Origin: Ornithodoros turicata
Taxonomy: Eukaryota > Arthropoda > Arachnida > Ixodida > Argasidae
Reading direction: 5' to 3'
Length of the DNA stretch: 64,000 bases
NCBI RefSeq assembly: GCF_037126465.1
Contig: NC_088202.1
Location: 80,642,160-80,706,159 of the forward strand
Numbering within the stretch: the first letter of the stretch is position 1; the number at the start of each line of letters is the position of its first letter. Shown here piece after piece: positions 1 to 13,183 of the stretch. The position numbers and the translations under genes were made by a program. Below the pieces are notes generated by a model. The model had not been told where the DNA came from. It saw nothing but the letters and a program-made list of their open reading frames with translations, and ran no database searches.

Positions 1-3000
1 AAACTGAGATGCAAAACAATAACGTCCCGCATTGTCCCCATATTATTTCTCCTCAGTCTTTCAATGGAAGTCGACATGGTTTGGTTTGGCTTGATGCACG
101 GAAAAATAAAATGGCGACAGTGACGCTCATGAACACAGGCGGTTACCCCAGTTCAATTATAGATCAAATAAAGTAAGTAAAGTGGTAACTAACGAATAAA
201 GGAAGAAAAAAGAAAACGACAAACGGTCGCGTGTCACGTTTACGTTTACGTCTAAGCGTGGGTTCGGGTAATGGAAATACAAGCAGCACTATTCATCGTG
301 ACCGTGCGTCGTGCGTAAATAAAGTCGTTTCGAAATGGTGAAGAAAGCAACGATGGCACGCCGAAGGTGGAAGCCATTGGCAGCACCCTTGCAATGTAAG
401 TAAACAGATAAATATAGAATAAACGTGAAATCAAGTAAAATGCAATGGCACGTATTGCGTTCTAGTTCTGCCTCCTTTTCCGCATTACTATTTACTTCAT
501 ATACATAACTCATATTCTCTGATCCAATCTCTCATATTATATGTGCATTGAAAAAAAAAAAAAACTTGTACTATATGAAAAATGCCGCATGAGCACACGC
601 CCACTTCCACGCGATTCGTGTTGCATTAGCCAAATACCGGAATCGTTTCCAATAAAGTCGGCCGACTATTCGCCCCGAGCGGCAATGCCGCCATATCAGG
701 CGTGCAAATAGTTCGGTATTAACGAAACCACCACATCAGGGGCCTATCCTGCCTGACGTCAATGCTGCAAGATGATTGCGGCGTTATGGGGGTGTGGGAT
801 ACATTTTCGTCCCAAACATTAGGTCTCTTGATAGCGTTGGGACAACACTTGAGTGAGAGTATTCCCTAAAGGTGGTAGCAGGCCTATTGTCTTCCTCTGG
901 CACATCGTGGACTCCACTTTTCGATGGCTTGAGCACCAAAACCATCGGATTGGTGTGCCTATATACATCAAAGCGGCATTTAAGTCTATGAACCAATTTG
1001 CGCGCCTGATGTCACATTCTTTCGGTGGCGCTGCAGTCAGCAGATCGTCTGCTTGGTGTGGGCAAAACAGCAATCAGTTGGCGTAATTGCAGTGATCGCT
1101 TTTCTGCAAAGTGGGCATACCGCAAAGGCGTGTATCCTTCGGGTGCACAACCCGGTGGGGAAAGGGTGGCGAAATAACTTTTCTTCAGTGTCCGCGCAAC
1201 GCAGAACGAAGAAATCGTTTGCTCGCTGCCGTTAAATGGAAATATTCCCTGACATCGCCTTTGTGAGATTCCCTTATGATACCTGTGTACAAATAAACAA
1301 CGCTAATATGTATCGGTGAACGGTAGCAAATTAGCGCTGTTTTCAGAGGCGCCGGGTCCAACAGCTCGGCAAAGGTGAAGTAAGTGTATGCTTCCAGTGA
1401 CCTTACCTTGTGCAATATCAACCATGAACTGGCTCGGCGAAAGTGCACAGCTTTGATGTGGCTAAAGTGTTGGGTAGGTAAATTTTCTTTTGATATATAT
1501 CTGAGTTCCACTTACAGGTAAATGGGATCAGAAGTATCTGAATTACAATTACGAATACCCCATGGAAAAGATACCCTGATACTTCATAAAAAAAGCACTC
1601 AGTACTTTTGTAGTTACTCTCCTCCACCTTGGAAATTGTCTAAATATTCTAGATGCATGTTAGTGATGAGTCATGACAATATTTTGACAAAGGAGTGTCT
1701 AGAAAAGCAAATAAACACTAAAGTAAACAATGATGCACAAAATAAAATAGCAACACCAACAACCAACACAAAATAGCATCTCTTTACGTGTACCCATTAA
1801 TTTCAGCTGCCACCCTTCCCCCAGTGCCTACTCTAATCCTAGTGCGGACACTTGCCATACGAAGTCTGGGGAAAACTCCAGAAAAACATCCAATGGCGAC
1901 AACAACTACGTGAAGCGATAATGAATGAGGAAGAAAAGACCTAAACAGGACAGACAGTGCTGGGAGTTTACGGTGATAGGACAGCGCCAGGGTTCCCCCG
2001 ACCTGAGGGTCAGAGGGCCAGTAAAGAAAGATTTGAGCCTAGGTTTCCTCCCAAGAAGCAATCTACGCAGATTGCATTACATTCTATCAGAACCACACAG
2101 AGCTTACCGCTATGCCACCTGTTCATGAAGATTGCCTGGGATTGTGGTTTTTTTAAGTATCTAAAAAGCACTGAACAGGAGGCTACAAGTTACTGAAAGA
2201 GTATCTAGTTTCAAATACAAGGTATGATTATGAAAATATGTATCTAATGCATATGTATCTCGGTAACTGAGTAAAAGTGCCTGGTTACCTGTATCTAGAT
2301 ACGCTCTTTTTAATCTTGAAAATGTTAAACATCACACACAGTCGTGACAGTCACACAGTCATCGGCTGTGTGAACTGGCTCGGCGAAAATATTAGATAAA
2401 CTACAATGCGATTGTGATCGGTGGCATGTTTTGTGGCTGGGCTATCCAGCTGTCGATGTGCAGCGCAAAGAGATCGCCATGTTGTATAGCGTTCATAAAC
2501 AACTTGGTCTTGTAGGGACACTTGTCTGATTCCTTCAGAGCTCTTAATTATTCGGGTACTGTCGAAGGAGACAGTCCAGAGCGATGTAGCAGTGCAACAC
2601 GGCCGATGTCCCACTTGCGGAAAGCATCCGCACGCTGCGTTCAGTGTGTTTTGCCCACACTAACCCCGCGCATGCGCAGATGGCGCATCTTGTTTGTAAA
2701 CAGTAAAGTGGTCTATACGCGATACGCTTTACTGTTTTCTGTATATACGTTAGGTTAGAACACTTTGTGGCCTTCAGAAGAGCCATCGGAATCAGAAAAC
2801 ATCAATATATATATTTAGACTGTGTTCACCGAACACTATGCGCTAGTTTTACTTCTACGAGTAGTTTCAGTTATGTTCAGATACAGCTGACGTCCCTCAG
2901 GACGTCATTGTAGGAGTGGATACAATACGTAACAAGTATCAGAATACACCTCGACATATAAAAAAAGGCGGGTTTACTGATCTCAAACTGCAAACAAATA

Positions 3001-4050
3001 ATAAACACATGGCCTGAAACACATGACATGAGCATGACTGAATAACAACATAGATGGACGACAACAAGTGTGAGTGTTTACCCGTCGAATCTAGCCAGTT
3101 AATAAAGACATTACGCAGACACAATCAAATATCAAAACACCTAAATGTTTCGAATCTCCACCTTGCCTTAGAAATGTAATAAATAACGAACTACGAAACG
3201 ATAATTGTTTTTTGTGCTCGGACGCTCACCGCCAACTACCTTTGCCCTTCACACTGTTTCATCAATTCCAACAGCGTCGCTACTTGTCCTTCATAGGTGC
3301 ATACGCGCAGGTGATTTCGGTTGGTGAATTGGTATGCCCTTCGGGAGAACAAAATAAAGGGCAACCAAATCCTGATTAACAGTTAGAAAGTTTAATTACG
3401 CGGGTTAATGAGTCTGGGGGCGTCGCGGGTCGAAATAGCACAGCTCGAGGTCCAAAGTGTGCCAGCAATTAATTTTCGAAAGGCGGGTAAGATAAAGAGG
3501 GAGAAAAAAAGAAGAACGCTGTTCATAACCCTGTTCGTGGGCAGTGTCTCGAGCTCATACTTACTGGGAAGGGTGGCAAGAAAGAGAGTGAGAGAGACGA
3601 TTGATTTGACGAGGACAATGCGATTAGCACCGATTGAAACAGGAAGCTGTAATTGCGGAAGATTAGAGATACAGTAGCCTGGTTTCAAGAAAGGAGGATG
3701 GGAAGTCCGGGGGCAATGTTGTCCAATGGGTGGGGAGAACTTGAAAAAAATTCACCTTGTCCTGTACAGTGAGTAGTTAAACTGTATAGGGCCTGGATCG
3801 CGTCTTGAGATCGTAGTACATGTTGTGTTTAACGGTAAAATAATGATTCTGCGCCATTCAGACATCATGTCAACCTATTGCGTGGGAGAGATTTACTGAA
3901 CGAATGTCACATGGGTACAATACAACAAGCACAACACACACACAAGATCAACTATACAGGACGATGCAAAATGCGGCTATTAACAAATGAGAGGCAATGA
4001 ATGATAAATGATCACGGATGGGGAAAAATATGTACTTAACATGAATACGC
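1..4050. other. no recognisable gene
   Basis: No coding region, RNA gene or bounded element could be supported here. Reading frames are short and match no family I know. Two segments rich in GTATCT/AGATAC (about 1490-1590 and 2140-2330) resemble the subterminal repeats of AT-rich MITEs, but no target duplication or clean ends were found. A perfect short palindrome (TGACGTCCC/GGACGTCA) lies near 2889. Poly-A runs occur near 550. Confidence 0.5.
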
Positions 4051-5465
4051 TTATGACGGGAAACCAGCGATGGTGACAAGACCGCCAACAGCGATGACAG
4101 AAGGGTGACGGCCCCAACGACGCACAATACCACCCTCCCCTCGCGCGAACAGTTCCCTCTGGAGGACGCTGACGACGCGTACCCGCAAAGATCGCACGAG
4201 CAGGAAGATCGGGACGTCACGCCTACGCTGCGCCACAGCCTTTCATCTGGCACCCCACAAGACCTGGGCCCCACAATCCGTCACAAGTACACTATACCGT
4301 TGGCTGGCACGTCTGCAGTCAAGGTGAATTGGGCACATAATGTTTGTATGCCGCCTGACTAGCTGCCAGAATATGCGGGCTATGCTTCTATCCGAATAGT
4401 ACATGACGGTTGGTCTCCACACCGGCGCAGTATGAGCAGATATTCGTCGGAGTAATGTTCCACACGTGGAGGCGATCACGCGTCGGCTGTATGCTCCACG
4501 CAAAACTCCATAGTGTGTCGAACAAGGAAGGAGGGAGTCACGACCACACAGACCTGCTCCACGATGGTGTCCACTTGCCGACGACGGCGGGCCCAGATTG
4601 CGCTGCTGCACGCCTCGTCCCACAAAACTGCCTGGGACATATGAGCGGGGCTGGTGGAGTTCGGGTTCACAGGGGGAGTAATCCGAGCCAGCATGCGATG
4701 GTAAGCGTGAATGACAGTATGGAACCACCGTGGTGATCGTGCTGCCGGGCGTGACGGGTCAAACAACCCCAGTGAAAGAGTGCGCACCAGAGGCCCCATC
4801 CAGTACATTAGAAGAACTTGTGTGGGCGATGACTCTCCACAGAGCATTCGCAGAACGGTCTTTAGTGCGATTCTACGATTCATGAGGCCCACGTCTTTAG
4901 GGGTTAGGCCCCCTCGAAACACTGGAAAACGAAGGAAAATGCGGGCCACAGGCCTGTGGCGCCTCTTCTGCCAAATGAAGGCTAAGATGGTAGTGTGAAT
5001 CCGCGTGACAACCGAGCGCAGTGCGATCAGCACATGACTCAGATGCCACACGCGTCCACAGAAGACGCTCCACACGAGATATGCGCGCTCAAGGTACGTC
5101 AAGTTGAATGCGCCGGCAGCCTCGCAGTTCGCTCAAAGTTCTTGCAAAGCACTCGACCAGTTAGCAGGCGTGGGCCAAGTGCTGTCAAAGAAGACGCCGA
5201 GAATATGACGTCACACCATAGCTTTACCCGTGCTTTTTCCCTCTTCCTGGTGAGCCGGCGCACCTCGCCCATACGCATGCTTCTTTTCCCTCTTTCTGGT
5301 GAACCAGCGCACGTCAATGCACACCACCTATACTGGTGGCCGTAACAATGCTCCACAGAAAAGGGTCAATGGACAATACAAACAGAGCAGGTGATAGCGG
5401 ACATCATTGCTGGACTCCCTTGGAGACCCGAAACTCTCCAGAGAAGCGTCGCAGCATGTACAGGC
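4051..5465 (-). pseudogene. L1/Tx1-like LINE, reverse transcriptase C-terminal half (broken)
   Basis: A decayed non-LTR retrotransposon reading right to left. At about 5425-5365 the minus strand encodes an RT palm-like motif, SKGVQQ-stop-CPLSPALF, where TGA replaces the expected Gly codon. Near 5200 a frame gives LGVFFDSTWPTPANW, the block that normally follows the palm. Codons 5102-4476 hold the thumb-side region (RTYLERAYLVWSVF, then ILAFIWQKRR and FRGGLTPKDVGLMNRRIALK), typical of L1/Tx1-type C-termini. After a frameshift near 4480 a CX2CX7HX4C knuckle (CSYCAGVETNRHVLFGC) follows, and a further shift leads to LRVRVVSVLQRELFARG ending near 4051. The YADD box is not seen. A ~49 bp imperfect duplication (5235 and 5284) lies where it should be. 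Clade assignment is inference. Confidence 0.72.
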
Positions 5466-8400
5466 AGCTACGGTGGTATTTCTGCTAGTTCTACCTTGTG
5501 AAAAAAAGCCAGCAAAAGGCATCGATCGGTTACTTGGATCTATCGAAACTACTATAGTACGAACACTACTTATTCATATTTTCTCTCTCTCTCTCTCTCC
5601 TATTTGTGATGGGTGTTACTTTTCCTCCCATATAGGCTTCTGCTGTTTATTAGTCCCTTTCTTTTTTGTCACCGTTATTGCGCGCCAAGTACACATACCT
5701 AACACATCTCGAAGAACATTCGGCACATTGTCCGATGACAGCAGGTTTCGCCCACCTGATGTATGAGCGGCTTGTGTCCATTCAGGGGGAATCAGCTGCA
5801 GTGACTGGATACTTGTAATGCCTGGGAATATTAAAATAAATGTGTTGTAAATGATTCCTAGAGCACAATATTATGTTGAGGATCAAAATCATTTAGGTTG
5901 GCTCCTTTCGCAAGAGACCGAAAACACTGCTGGTAGATCCTGGTCGAAAGCAAGGCATCATTATTGTAAAATACAACCCCTGGGGATCGATTGCTTGACT
6001 GAAAAAAGAAAAAATATGGAGACGCTAGAGAAGGTAGAAAAACAATGCAAAAACCCAACGGAAAGAGCAATATAAATTCCACCTCAGATGTCCAAGAGCC
6101 ATCGCACAAAAAGCAAACACAAAGACGTTTCGAATCATTCGTAACCCACGAAGATGTTTAATACAGGTTTTGTTTTCGGCGTCATCGACAGAAAATCACT
6201 CACTAATAAACACAATCATGCATTATACGGCGTAGCTCAATGTTGTCGACCTTGATCCACCGGCGGATTGCAAGGAAGCCATTTTCTGCATTATGTTTTG
6301 TTTGATACCTGTGATCGGGTAAATGGATTTCCGATAGCTCTGGTGTAGAGCTGCTGCGTTTAACAGGCTAAATTTAAAAGGCCCCCACTCCTTTTCATCG
6401 AATCAAAGTCTTGTTGTTGATCAGTGTTCAAGTAGTCTTACTAGTTGCATCCTGAACCCTTTGTGGTATTTAGGAAATTTGTACATAGTTTTCGTGCATT
6501 ACATTGTTGCCAAGCTGTCATGTTGGTGTGTCAGAACATATCCGGAATATTGCTAACCATTGGAAATACCTTTGACGACAGAGGTTACCCGTAGACAGCA
6601 GGGAAGTACTTATGCAAGTCATGTGGTGGTAGTTGGAGCAAGACAGCGGATGCTTCTATTCCTAGCTCCTTGTTGCTCCAGATAATGTCAAAGCATCGGG
6701 TTCTTCTGTAATGTCCTGTGAGCACTAATGTCAACGAAGACGTTAGTGACTGTGCCCGGAGAAGGTTATGTCAGTGCAAATCTACAAATCCTAGATGCTT
6801 GGGGACTTGGTTTCCCCTCAACCTTACTGGGCAGACTTATTGACACGCTTCCATGCACATTCACGTGCTTTTATTTTGCTGATCTCCCTCGCAAGGAATT
6901 TCGAGACGTCCTCGCCAGGATGAGACGCAGAGGCCAATGTTTCGCGACCCTGACGTCCTTGCGTGCCATGAGCCCTCATGTTCCTTTTAAAGGGACCGCA
7001 AAACAATAGATGTACAATCTCGGGAAATTTATTTGTTCGATGGCCTCACCCCTCAGTACTCTTACGTCACCATTTTCTTCCCTATTGCACTCAATTTGTT
7101 TTAGAAAATTAAAGTTTGAAATTACGAACAACACTGTGTCTAACTGGTCAGCAGCTACGTATTGCTCGTCAAGTACGGTGTCCAGGGTTGCGGAGTTGTC
7201 ACTCCGGAGTTGGGATGATTCCGGAATCATCGTTCTCGAGCCCTTTTATCTCAATTCCTTTTTTTTTTTTTTTGCTGCAAATGAAAAATATTAGGCGTTC
7301 CCCGTCACATTTGTACCTTGTTGCACTCGGTTTACAAGCAACACGATGTTAAACTACGCCGTCGACATAAACTGCCTGTCTCCTGCTCTAGACTACATTT
7401 AAGTCTTGCAGCTGTCGTACTTTTCAGCTTACGTACTGAACGCAGGATACCGTGTTCTTTCAATACCGCGGGAAAATAATATTTGAGATTTTCAGATGAC
7501 AATATTGCACGAAAACGCAAAACATAACCCCCATATTAGCGAGTCTAAAAACACCGCAAGCTCTCCGTGGAAACGATAGGATACGAGAAGCTGTAAATCT
7601 GAAGAAGCTAAGGAATGGATGCCCATCAACATCAAAGGAATGAGATAATAGGCTTATATCAAGTTCCCACCACCGCGACCAAGAAGAGTAGTAAGCTCTC
7701 CATACCTACGTATCGAAGATGAGCGTTACCAGCATTCAGGGTTAAGCTCATTTCACGCGAGACCAAGATTTCAGATCTTACAAAATAAATAACACCGTAT
7801 AATCCCTCCTGCACTGAACACCGTCGCACAATAAGATAATGGTTTTCGCAAAAATGCACGAGAAGGTGAAATGTACAATTTATCTGTGCCATTCTTTTCA
7901 CTTAAACAAGCCGTTTCACGCGTTCTTCTTTGGAGTGTTTGCTGAACTGAAAGATAAATGTGAACGCTGGAATGGCTTTACTTTCCTAATTCAGTGAATG
8001 AAAAAGGCTCGGCGAAATCCCCTTAACGATGTTCCCTTTTCATAGCTTGTGTACACACAGTGACTGTTTCGCGCTCGGAATGGTTGAATCTTGTTTTCTC
8101 TTTGTGACTTCTGAAATATTGGCTGGCATACGTTGTATTTCAGTGAAACATATGCGGAACCGCGCGTTAAATGCATGCTTTGTTTATATTTCCATACGGG
8201 CCGCCGCTGTAGTTCTTCTTCCATGACTCTAACCTGACTTCACTGCCTTATATGTGCAATATGTGTAAAATATCGCCGGATGAAATCCACTTGTTCTCTT
8301 ACCTTTGTAAACATGCAGAAGGAAACGAAAAGGCTGCAGATGGCGTTATCTTCTTCACTTGCTAACAAACACACACATAAAGAGACGATAATTAAAACGT

Positions 8401-8512
8401 TACGCTATTTTGGCTCCTTGGTTCTATTAAGCGAATCACTAAGTGAACAAGATTCACTTTACTTGAAGGGGATGATTTTCAGTTGTTCCTCCACCAAGTG
8501 GCGTCCAGAATA
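5466..8512. other. no recognisable gene
   Basis: Nothing assignable was seen on either strand. There is a (TC)n run at about 5583-5600 and poly-T around 7258-7273. The segment 6981-7240 (TTTTAAAGGGACC..., then GTTGCGGAGTTG/CACTCCGGAGTTG) looks like the terminal part of a repeat, but no partner terminus was found. Confidence 0.45.
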
Positions 8513-8748
8513 GACGATTTCAGAAAATCCCAGTGCTCCTTGCGCACGCATTGCATCCTGGGTGCTTACTGAGTGGGGGAACGAAGAATAATCCTTCACG
8601 TTTCGCTTTGGCTGACCTTGACACGTCGCGGGCAATGGACTGGTAGGGGAGAAATCGAAACAGTTTGGAAGTCACCCGTTTCTTTCGTATTAGTAAGTTC
8701 CCAGAGCTCAAAGCGGCGCTAAGCACTCTGGGATTTTCTGAAGTCGTC
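8513..8748. mobile_element. 236 bp MITE with TA target duplication
   Basis: A short non-autonomous DNA element. Its ends are inverted repeats: the left begins GACGATTTCAGAAAATCCCA and the reverse complement of the right begins GACGACTTCAGAAAATCCCA. Similarity continues through AGTGCT for about 30 bp. It is flanked by TA on both sides (8511-8512 and 8749-8750), as expected for Tc1/mariner-type insertion. It has no coding capacity. The superfamily is inferred only from the TA duplication. Confidence 0.75.
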
Positions 8749-8750
8749 TA

Positions 8751-9080
8751 TTGAGCCAACGCCACCTGGATACAGATGGCCTGCGTAATGTCTCCTCTCA
8801 CTTCTTTGCCACATGGACATTTGAAGTCGGGGTTCAACCAATCGCCGCTTACGATTTTTAACGTAGGCTTTCTGTGGCTCTCATGGCGTCTTGTCTCTGT
8901 ATAGCTACGACCATGGAAGCACGCTCGTGATTGGCGGACTCTTAATGGCTGCATCACATCGTTAAAGCGATCATACTTTGTCTCTAAGTGGTGCTGGCTT
9001 ATCCCCTTTCCAATTGCTCGGGGGAGAGGAGGTATGGGAAACGTGATACGAGCGGCTAGCATCCACACTGTAGCTGCAGG
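8751..9080. other. no recognisable gene
   Basis: A minus-strand reading frame of about 139 codons overlaps this stretch and the MITE next to it, but its product matches nothing I recognise and the frame probably arose by chance. No RNA gene or repeat boundary was seen. Confidence 0.4.
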
Positions 9081-9165
9081 GAGACATGTACAAGATACTG
9101 TAAAAATGTATTTAAAATACGATACGACATACCCAAGGCATAATGTAATTACGAGGTACTTGAGC
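9081..9165. repeat. fragment of the TGTACAAAATACT MITE family
   Basis: The sequence CATGTACAAGATACTG followed by TATTTAAAATACGATAC closely matches the left terminus of the AT-rich MITE at 13184 (CATGTACAAAATACTG, then TATTTAAAATAAGATAC). Only one end is present, so this is a truncated copy. Confidence 0.5.
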
Positions 9166-9189
9166 ATCGGTCGGCAAGCAGGTCACTCA

Positions 9190-9610
9190 TGGTGAAAGGC
9201 ACCGAGAGACACAAATAAGCAGGGAGGGACAGCAAATTCTCAAACTCAGCAACATTTATTACACAACGACTCCATTATATACCCAAAAACCGACAAAGAG
9301 GAGGAGAGGGAAAATACGACGCGTTACTAATCACATTCCGCTAGTTTATATTTCAATTGACTCTCTAAGTAGTCTCCTACGCTTATCACGTTCACATACA
9401 ATGACACGGGTTTCGTGGAGTAGAGGCGCACAACTGCGGCATTGATTGAGATGAATAGCCACCCTCCTAGGACTAGTTCTTCTGAACATTTGAATAATGT
9501 TCCCGAAGTCTGTCATTCAAACAACGGCCAGTTTGACCGATGTATGAAAGCCCACACTCAAGAGGAACGGTATACACCGCATTTGCTTTACAGGATGCAA
9601 AACGCTATCT
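9190..9610 (-). pseudogene. Penelope-like element 3' end, GIY-YIG endonuclease fragment
   Basis: On the minus strand, 9600-9490 encodes CKANAVYTVPLECGLSYIGQ followed by TGRCLNDRLREH. This is the GIY-YIG nuclease core of Penelope-like elements, with the usual VYxxPLxCG lead-in and the catalytic Arg of the NxRLREH block. After a frameshift near 9475 a second frame gives CRSCAPLLHETRVIVCERDK and RRRLLRESIEI, the conserved continuation. Stops then accumulate. The 3' part carries a GTATATAA motif and an AATAAA near 9255-9285, then runs into a SINE-poor flank. The reverse transcriptase is absent, so this is a 5'-truncated copy. Sequence up to 9808 on the same strand may belong to it but was not recognised. 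Confidence 0.75.
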
Positions 9611-10084
9611 GTCTTTAACGGAACAATAAACAAAATGGGAAGAAAACGTGTTAATCTGCTCAGACGAAAAGCGTTCCCAGAATTGCGGAACACCCCCTCT
9701 TAAAGATGGCTTGACCTTCGTACTCCCTGCCCTCCATTGAAGCCATGGATTCCACCTAGTTTTGTTGAATATCCGGTGACCCCGTGCTTTAGAAAGAGGT
9801 GTCCACACTTAGGTGTTTCTATGAGGTGTCCCCCGAGAGTGTACAAGTGGAATGGAAGCGCAAGAGCATCACAGTTTTTTTCCTGGGGCGCTTATGTGTT
9901 GGCTTAATGGCAGAATGCATTGGCGTGCATTTTTGCTTCTATTTCGCGAAAAGGATTGGTTCCCCAGAAAGTGTCCTCCAGTTTGCTCCAAGATGCTCCA
10001 GTTTTTTTCCCACGAGGAAAAAGTGAAGAAGAGTTCAGTGTGACTTTCAAAGTATTTGTGTACTGGTCCCTCAGGACGATAATC

Positions 10085-10260
10085 CGATGTGCTGTTGGCT
10101 CAGTGGTGTAGATGCCGGTACTGACTTTCGCGTTCCCTGGTTCAAACCCCGGACCATTGCGTTCTTGTATTGCCTCTGTTTCTTTTATCAAGAGAGGTCC
10201 GAGAATAACAGTAGGCGACAGCGTCACAGTTTTCGTCCTGGAGGGCTTATCAATGCCGTA
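10085..10260 (+). repeat. tRNA-derived SINE-like unit
   Basis: GTTGGCTCAGTGGTGTAGAT resembles a pol III A box and CCTGGTTCAAACCCCGG a B box, spaced as in a tRNA. The sequence after the head continues as unrelated tail rather than a cloverleaf 3' half, so this is SINE-like rather than a tRNA gene. The tail block CGTCACAGTTTTCGTCCTGG (10224 on) recurs in diverged form at 9868-9895, which suggests an older copy lies just upstream. The ends were not resolved. Confidence 0.5.
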
Positions 10261-10269
10261 CTGGTACTA

Positions 10270-10775
10270 TGGCGTAGTCAATTCCTGTTCGGTTTGCTTT
10301 TAATTGCGGTAATGCTGACCTCTCGCCTGTACGCTTAGTGTGTGAAAGGTAGACCACTTTTCAGTACCGATCTTTTTTGTATTGCTAACTGTAGGACGGG
10401 ACAAGCGTAAGTACTGATCTTAGAAAGATTATTTGTAAAACGTTTACCGTGAAAAAATTCTGGTGCAAGAGTTTCTAGACAGGAAGAACCGCTTTCAGCA
10501 AACATTTTATAGGGTGTTTGAGAAATCTCATGTCCTTTTGGTTGGTTGCTTTGTTGACTTACAGAAACAAACAAACAAAAAAAAGATACGAAGCTATGCA
10601 TTGCAGCATGCATTGAGCAGACTCTATTGGCTTGTGGTAGGAGTTGCAACACAAAATGTCCGTCTCTCAGCCCATTCTTCGAAAGATAAATTCCTTTTGC
10701 AGACAGAGCTTAAACTGGGCCAGTACAAGTTTTCAAGTTGCTGAGAACAGTGTTCAAGAAGGAAAGTGACCACGC
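10270..10775. other. no recognisable gene
   Basis: Nothing identifiable. The reading frames here are short and overlapping on both strands, with no family motif. Confidence 0.4.
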
Positions 10776-10779
10776 AAGA

Positions 10780-11570
10780 TAAGTTTGAGTTTGAGTTTGA
10801 TTATAGAAAAAAAAAACGGAAGATATTGAATTCGTCACCTGACGAATTCTACTACTCCCACAAAGGAAATGAAATGAATGAATGGAGAAAGAAAACTTAA
10901 AAGCTGAAAAGGTAAAAATAGAAAGACATCACCCCTCCGAATCACCCAACCTGCACCTCTGTAGCTACATCCCCTAGAAGTGAACTGAATTGCAAGAAAC
11001 TAACAGGAACGGGAAACTCGACGACACATGCCTAGAATGTGGTCCTAAAATACAGATTCTATATCACGGCTCACTATGAAGTTGACAAGCGCTGACAACG
11101 TCGCATCTCTCTTCCTGGGTTCCCATACACCCAGCACCTTGACTATATGGAAGGTTCTATTGTCCAAGCGGTCTACAGCAGACTTCAGTGTAGCCCTTTG
11201 GGATGCATATCTTGTGCAGTGCATAATGATGTGTTCCGTGTTTTCCACAGATGCACACATTGGACAGTTTGCTGAACTAGCCCTGCCGACTTTATGGAGA
11301 AACTGTTGACCATACGGAACGTTAAAGCGAAACCGATGCAAAAGTGTTTGTATTGGTCGCGGTATGCTGGACGGAATACGGAATTTCAGCTCCTGGTCAA
11401 TCTGATGAAGCAAGGATGACCGCCTGTCGACTTGTAACCATTGCCTTCTGCACATGTCTTCTGTCAGCAATTTTAACATGTGTTTCACGTCTGACGTGGA
11501 ATATGTCACCGTGCGTTGACGATAGGTGCGCTAGCTGCAGATGAGATGGCCACGCAAGATAGAGAACCTC
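10780..11570 (-). pseudogene. I-like LINE C-terminus (post-RNase H region and 3' tail)
   Basis: A 154-codon open stretch (11509-11045, minus) encodes LLHRFRFNVPYGQQFLHKVG, then RASSANCPMCASVENTEHII with a CX2CX7HX4C knuckle ending in MHC. This C-terminal block follows RNase H in I/Outcast-type LINEs. Just upstream, near 11560-11530, the residues SCVAISSAASAPIVN fit the end of an RNase H domain. The 3' tail ends near 10780 in repeats of CAAACT (read as TTTGAG on the plus strand), a simple-sequence tail as in I-type elements. The reverse transcriptase and RNase H catalytic parts are missing, so the copy is 5'-truncated. The family differs from the copies at 12.9 and 41 kb. Confidence 0.72.
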
Positions 11571-12859
11571 CTTCCTATAGGTTCCATGCAGTGGTCCGAT
11601 GTCAAATGTGGAAGATTAGAATTTACTGTCAGTGACAAAACAACAGAGATTGTTCGCGTTTCTCTCCCAAATTGTTTCCTGAACACCTTTCCCAAGTTCG
11701 CTATGTCTTCGGGTGAATGACCCCGAATACGCCCGAAATAATAATAACAATAATCATGCTGTTTTTTTTTTTTTTTTTTTTTTTGTGCTCTGGAACAGCC
11801 GCGCAGGGACAATGGGATTAACCCGTCGGACGAAAACTTTCGGAAAGGAATGGTCAAGTTTCAGGTCTGAACGCAGTACCAGAGAGATGAACTCCGTATA
11901 GGAATAAGGGTCAAGTAGAATGAAAAGTTCGCGGAAATTAGTTGTGAAACTGAACATGACATAAAACAGACATACCAAAAATAACGTACAAATACGTGTC
12001 GAGAAATGTGCGCACTAACATTCGCAGGAACAAAATATTTATAATGTAGTATTTTGAGTGTGGTACCCAAGGTACGTTCAAGCCTGCCCACTTTACGTTA
12101 TTAGCTCCTTATTCACTACTCATCCCGTTTGTTGATTTCGAGGCTGCTCTGCAGATATTTAGCATCTAGGTATCACGATGGCTAAGAAAGGATACGACTC
12201 ATGAACATGAGTGTTCTGAACGCTCCGAGCATTATAATTCTATTTTATATGCAAACACGGCCATCAAAATAATAAACCAGCTGCATTGTTCGTGGAAGTG
12301 CACTATAACGACACACCTGCGAATATGTTGACTTGGAGTTTATTGTCTTTATTTATATTGGATTTGTCATAAAAACTTCACCAGGAAGTCTTATTTTACT
12401 GAATTACGGCGTTACTAGACACAGAAAAACACTATTGTACTGAGGCCTGTCGTATGACCCAGCATGAGATTCTGTGTGTGATATGGAACCGATGCAAAAG
12501 ACAGAGCTCTGGTAAAAGCGCTTCCGCATGTTCAACTGGCTGAACGAGACAGGAGCAAAGGAAGCAAATGGCATTGAAAGGCGTTGGAACGATTTTGGAT
12601 TTGGAACCGCAGCTTTGCACCGTCTTCGTAAACTCTGTTTCAGTTGGATTGGCACAACAACAGATAAATGGTTAGTATGACAGGAGGCGTTCCACAGCTG
12701 GGAAGCAGTACCCTACCCGATTACATATGTAACTTTAGATGAGGGGTATAAGGATGAAGTGTATGAGTATGAGTCTCTCACAAAGCATATGAGTTGTCCT
12801 CGGTTTGCTGTGCTATGCCGAACAAAAGCAGGATGCCATAAAAATAAAGAAGAAGAAAA
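11571..12859. other. no recognisable gene
   Basis: Low-complexity tracts dominate parts of this stretch: an ATAATAACAATAAT run near 11740 followed by 22 T residues at about 11762-11783. No coding family or repeat boundary was recognised. Confidence 0.45.
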
Positions 12860-13178
12860 AAAAAACATCGAAACACAAGGTTCTGACAATGGCCTACAAT
12901 TGCAGCCAGATTAAACAGCTTCCTGCTGACAGTACTCAACTGAGCACGGAGTAGACACTACTCCACTTCGTATAGAGCTCTCATTTTATGAGGATACGCT
13001 CAATGTTCGCCACGGCGCTACAGTTGGAGCATAAGCGCGAATGACAGTATCCGATCCGAAATCCGATACTTGAATAGCGGAGAGAATACTACATTGAGGC
13101 GAAGTCTGTGCATGGAGGAGGCAACTTAGCGTGGTTTGGCACGAAGCCTAATGTGGGGAAGCAAATCGGTGTGCAGAG
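12860..13178 (-). pseudogene. I-like LINE C-terminus, same family as the 41 kb copy
   Basis: Reading right to left, 13100-12900 gives MHRLRLNVVFSPLFKYRI and then, after frameshifts, a CELY...LRAQLSTVSRKLFNLAAI block. The plus-strand LINE at 40395-41812 has LHRLRLNVALTPQFKYRIGY and later CELYATERRQLCAQLSTASR, TFNLAAI. The two are clearly copies of one family. Several stops and shifts break the frame. A poly-T/TTC-rich tract (minus sense) at 12845-12870 parallels the 3' UTR of the other copy. The fragment abuts the MITE beginning at 13184. Confidence 0.68.
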
Positions 13179-13183
13179 CAAAC

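Noticed and set aside
784..1086. Opposed frames of 70-84 codons
   Set aside because: They overlap each other on opposite strands with no family motif on either.
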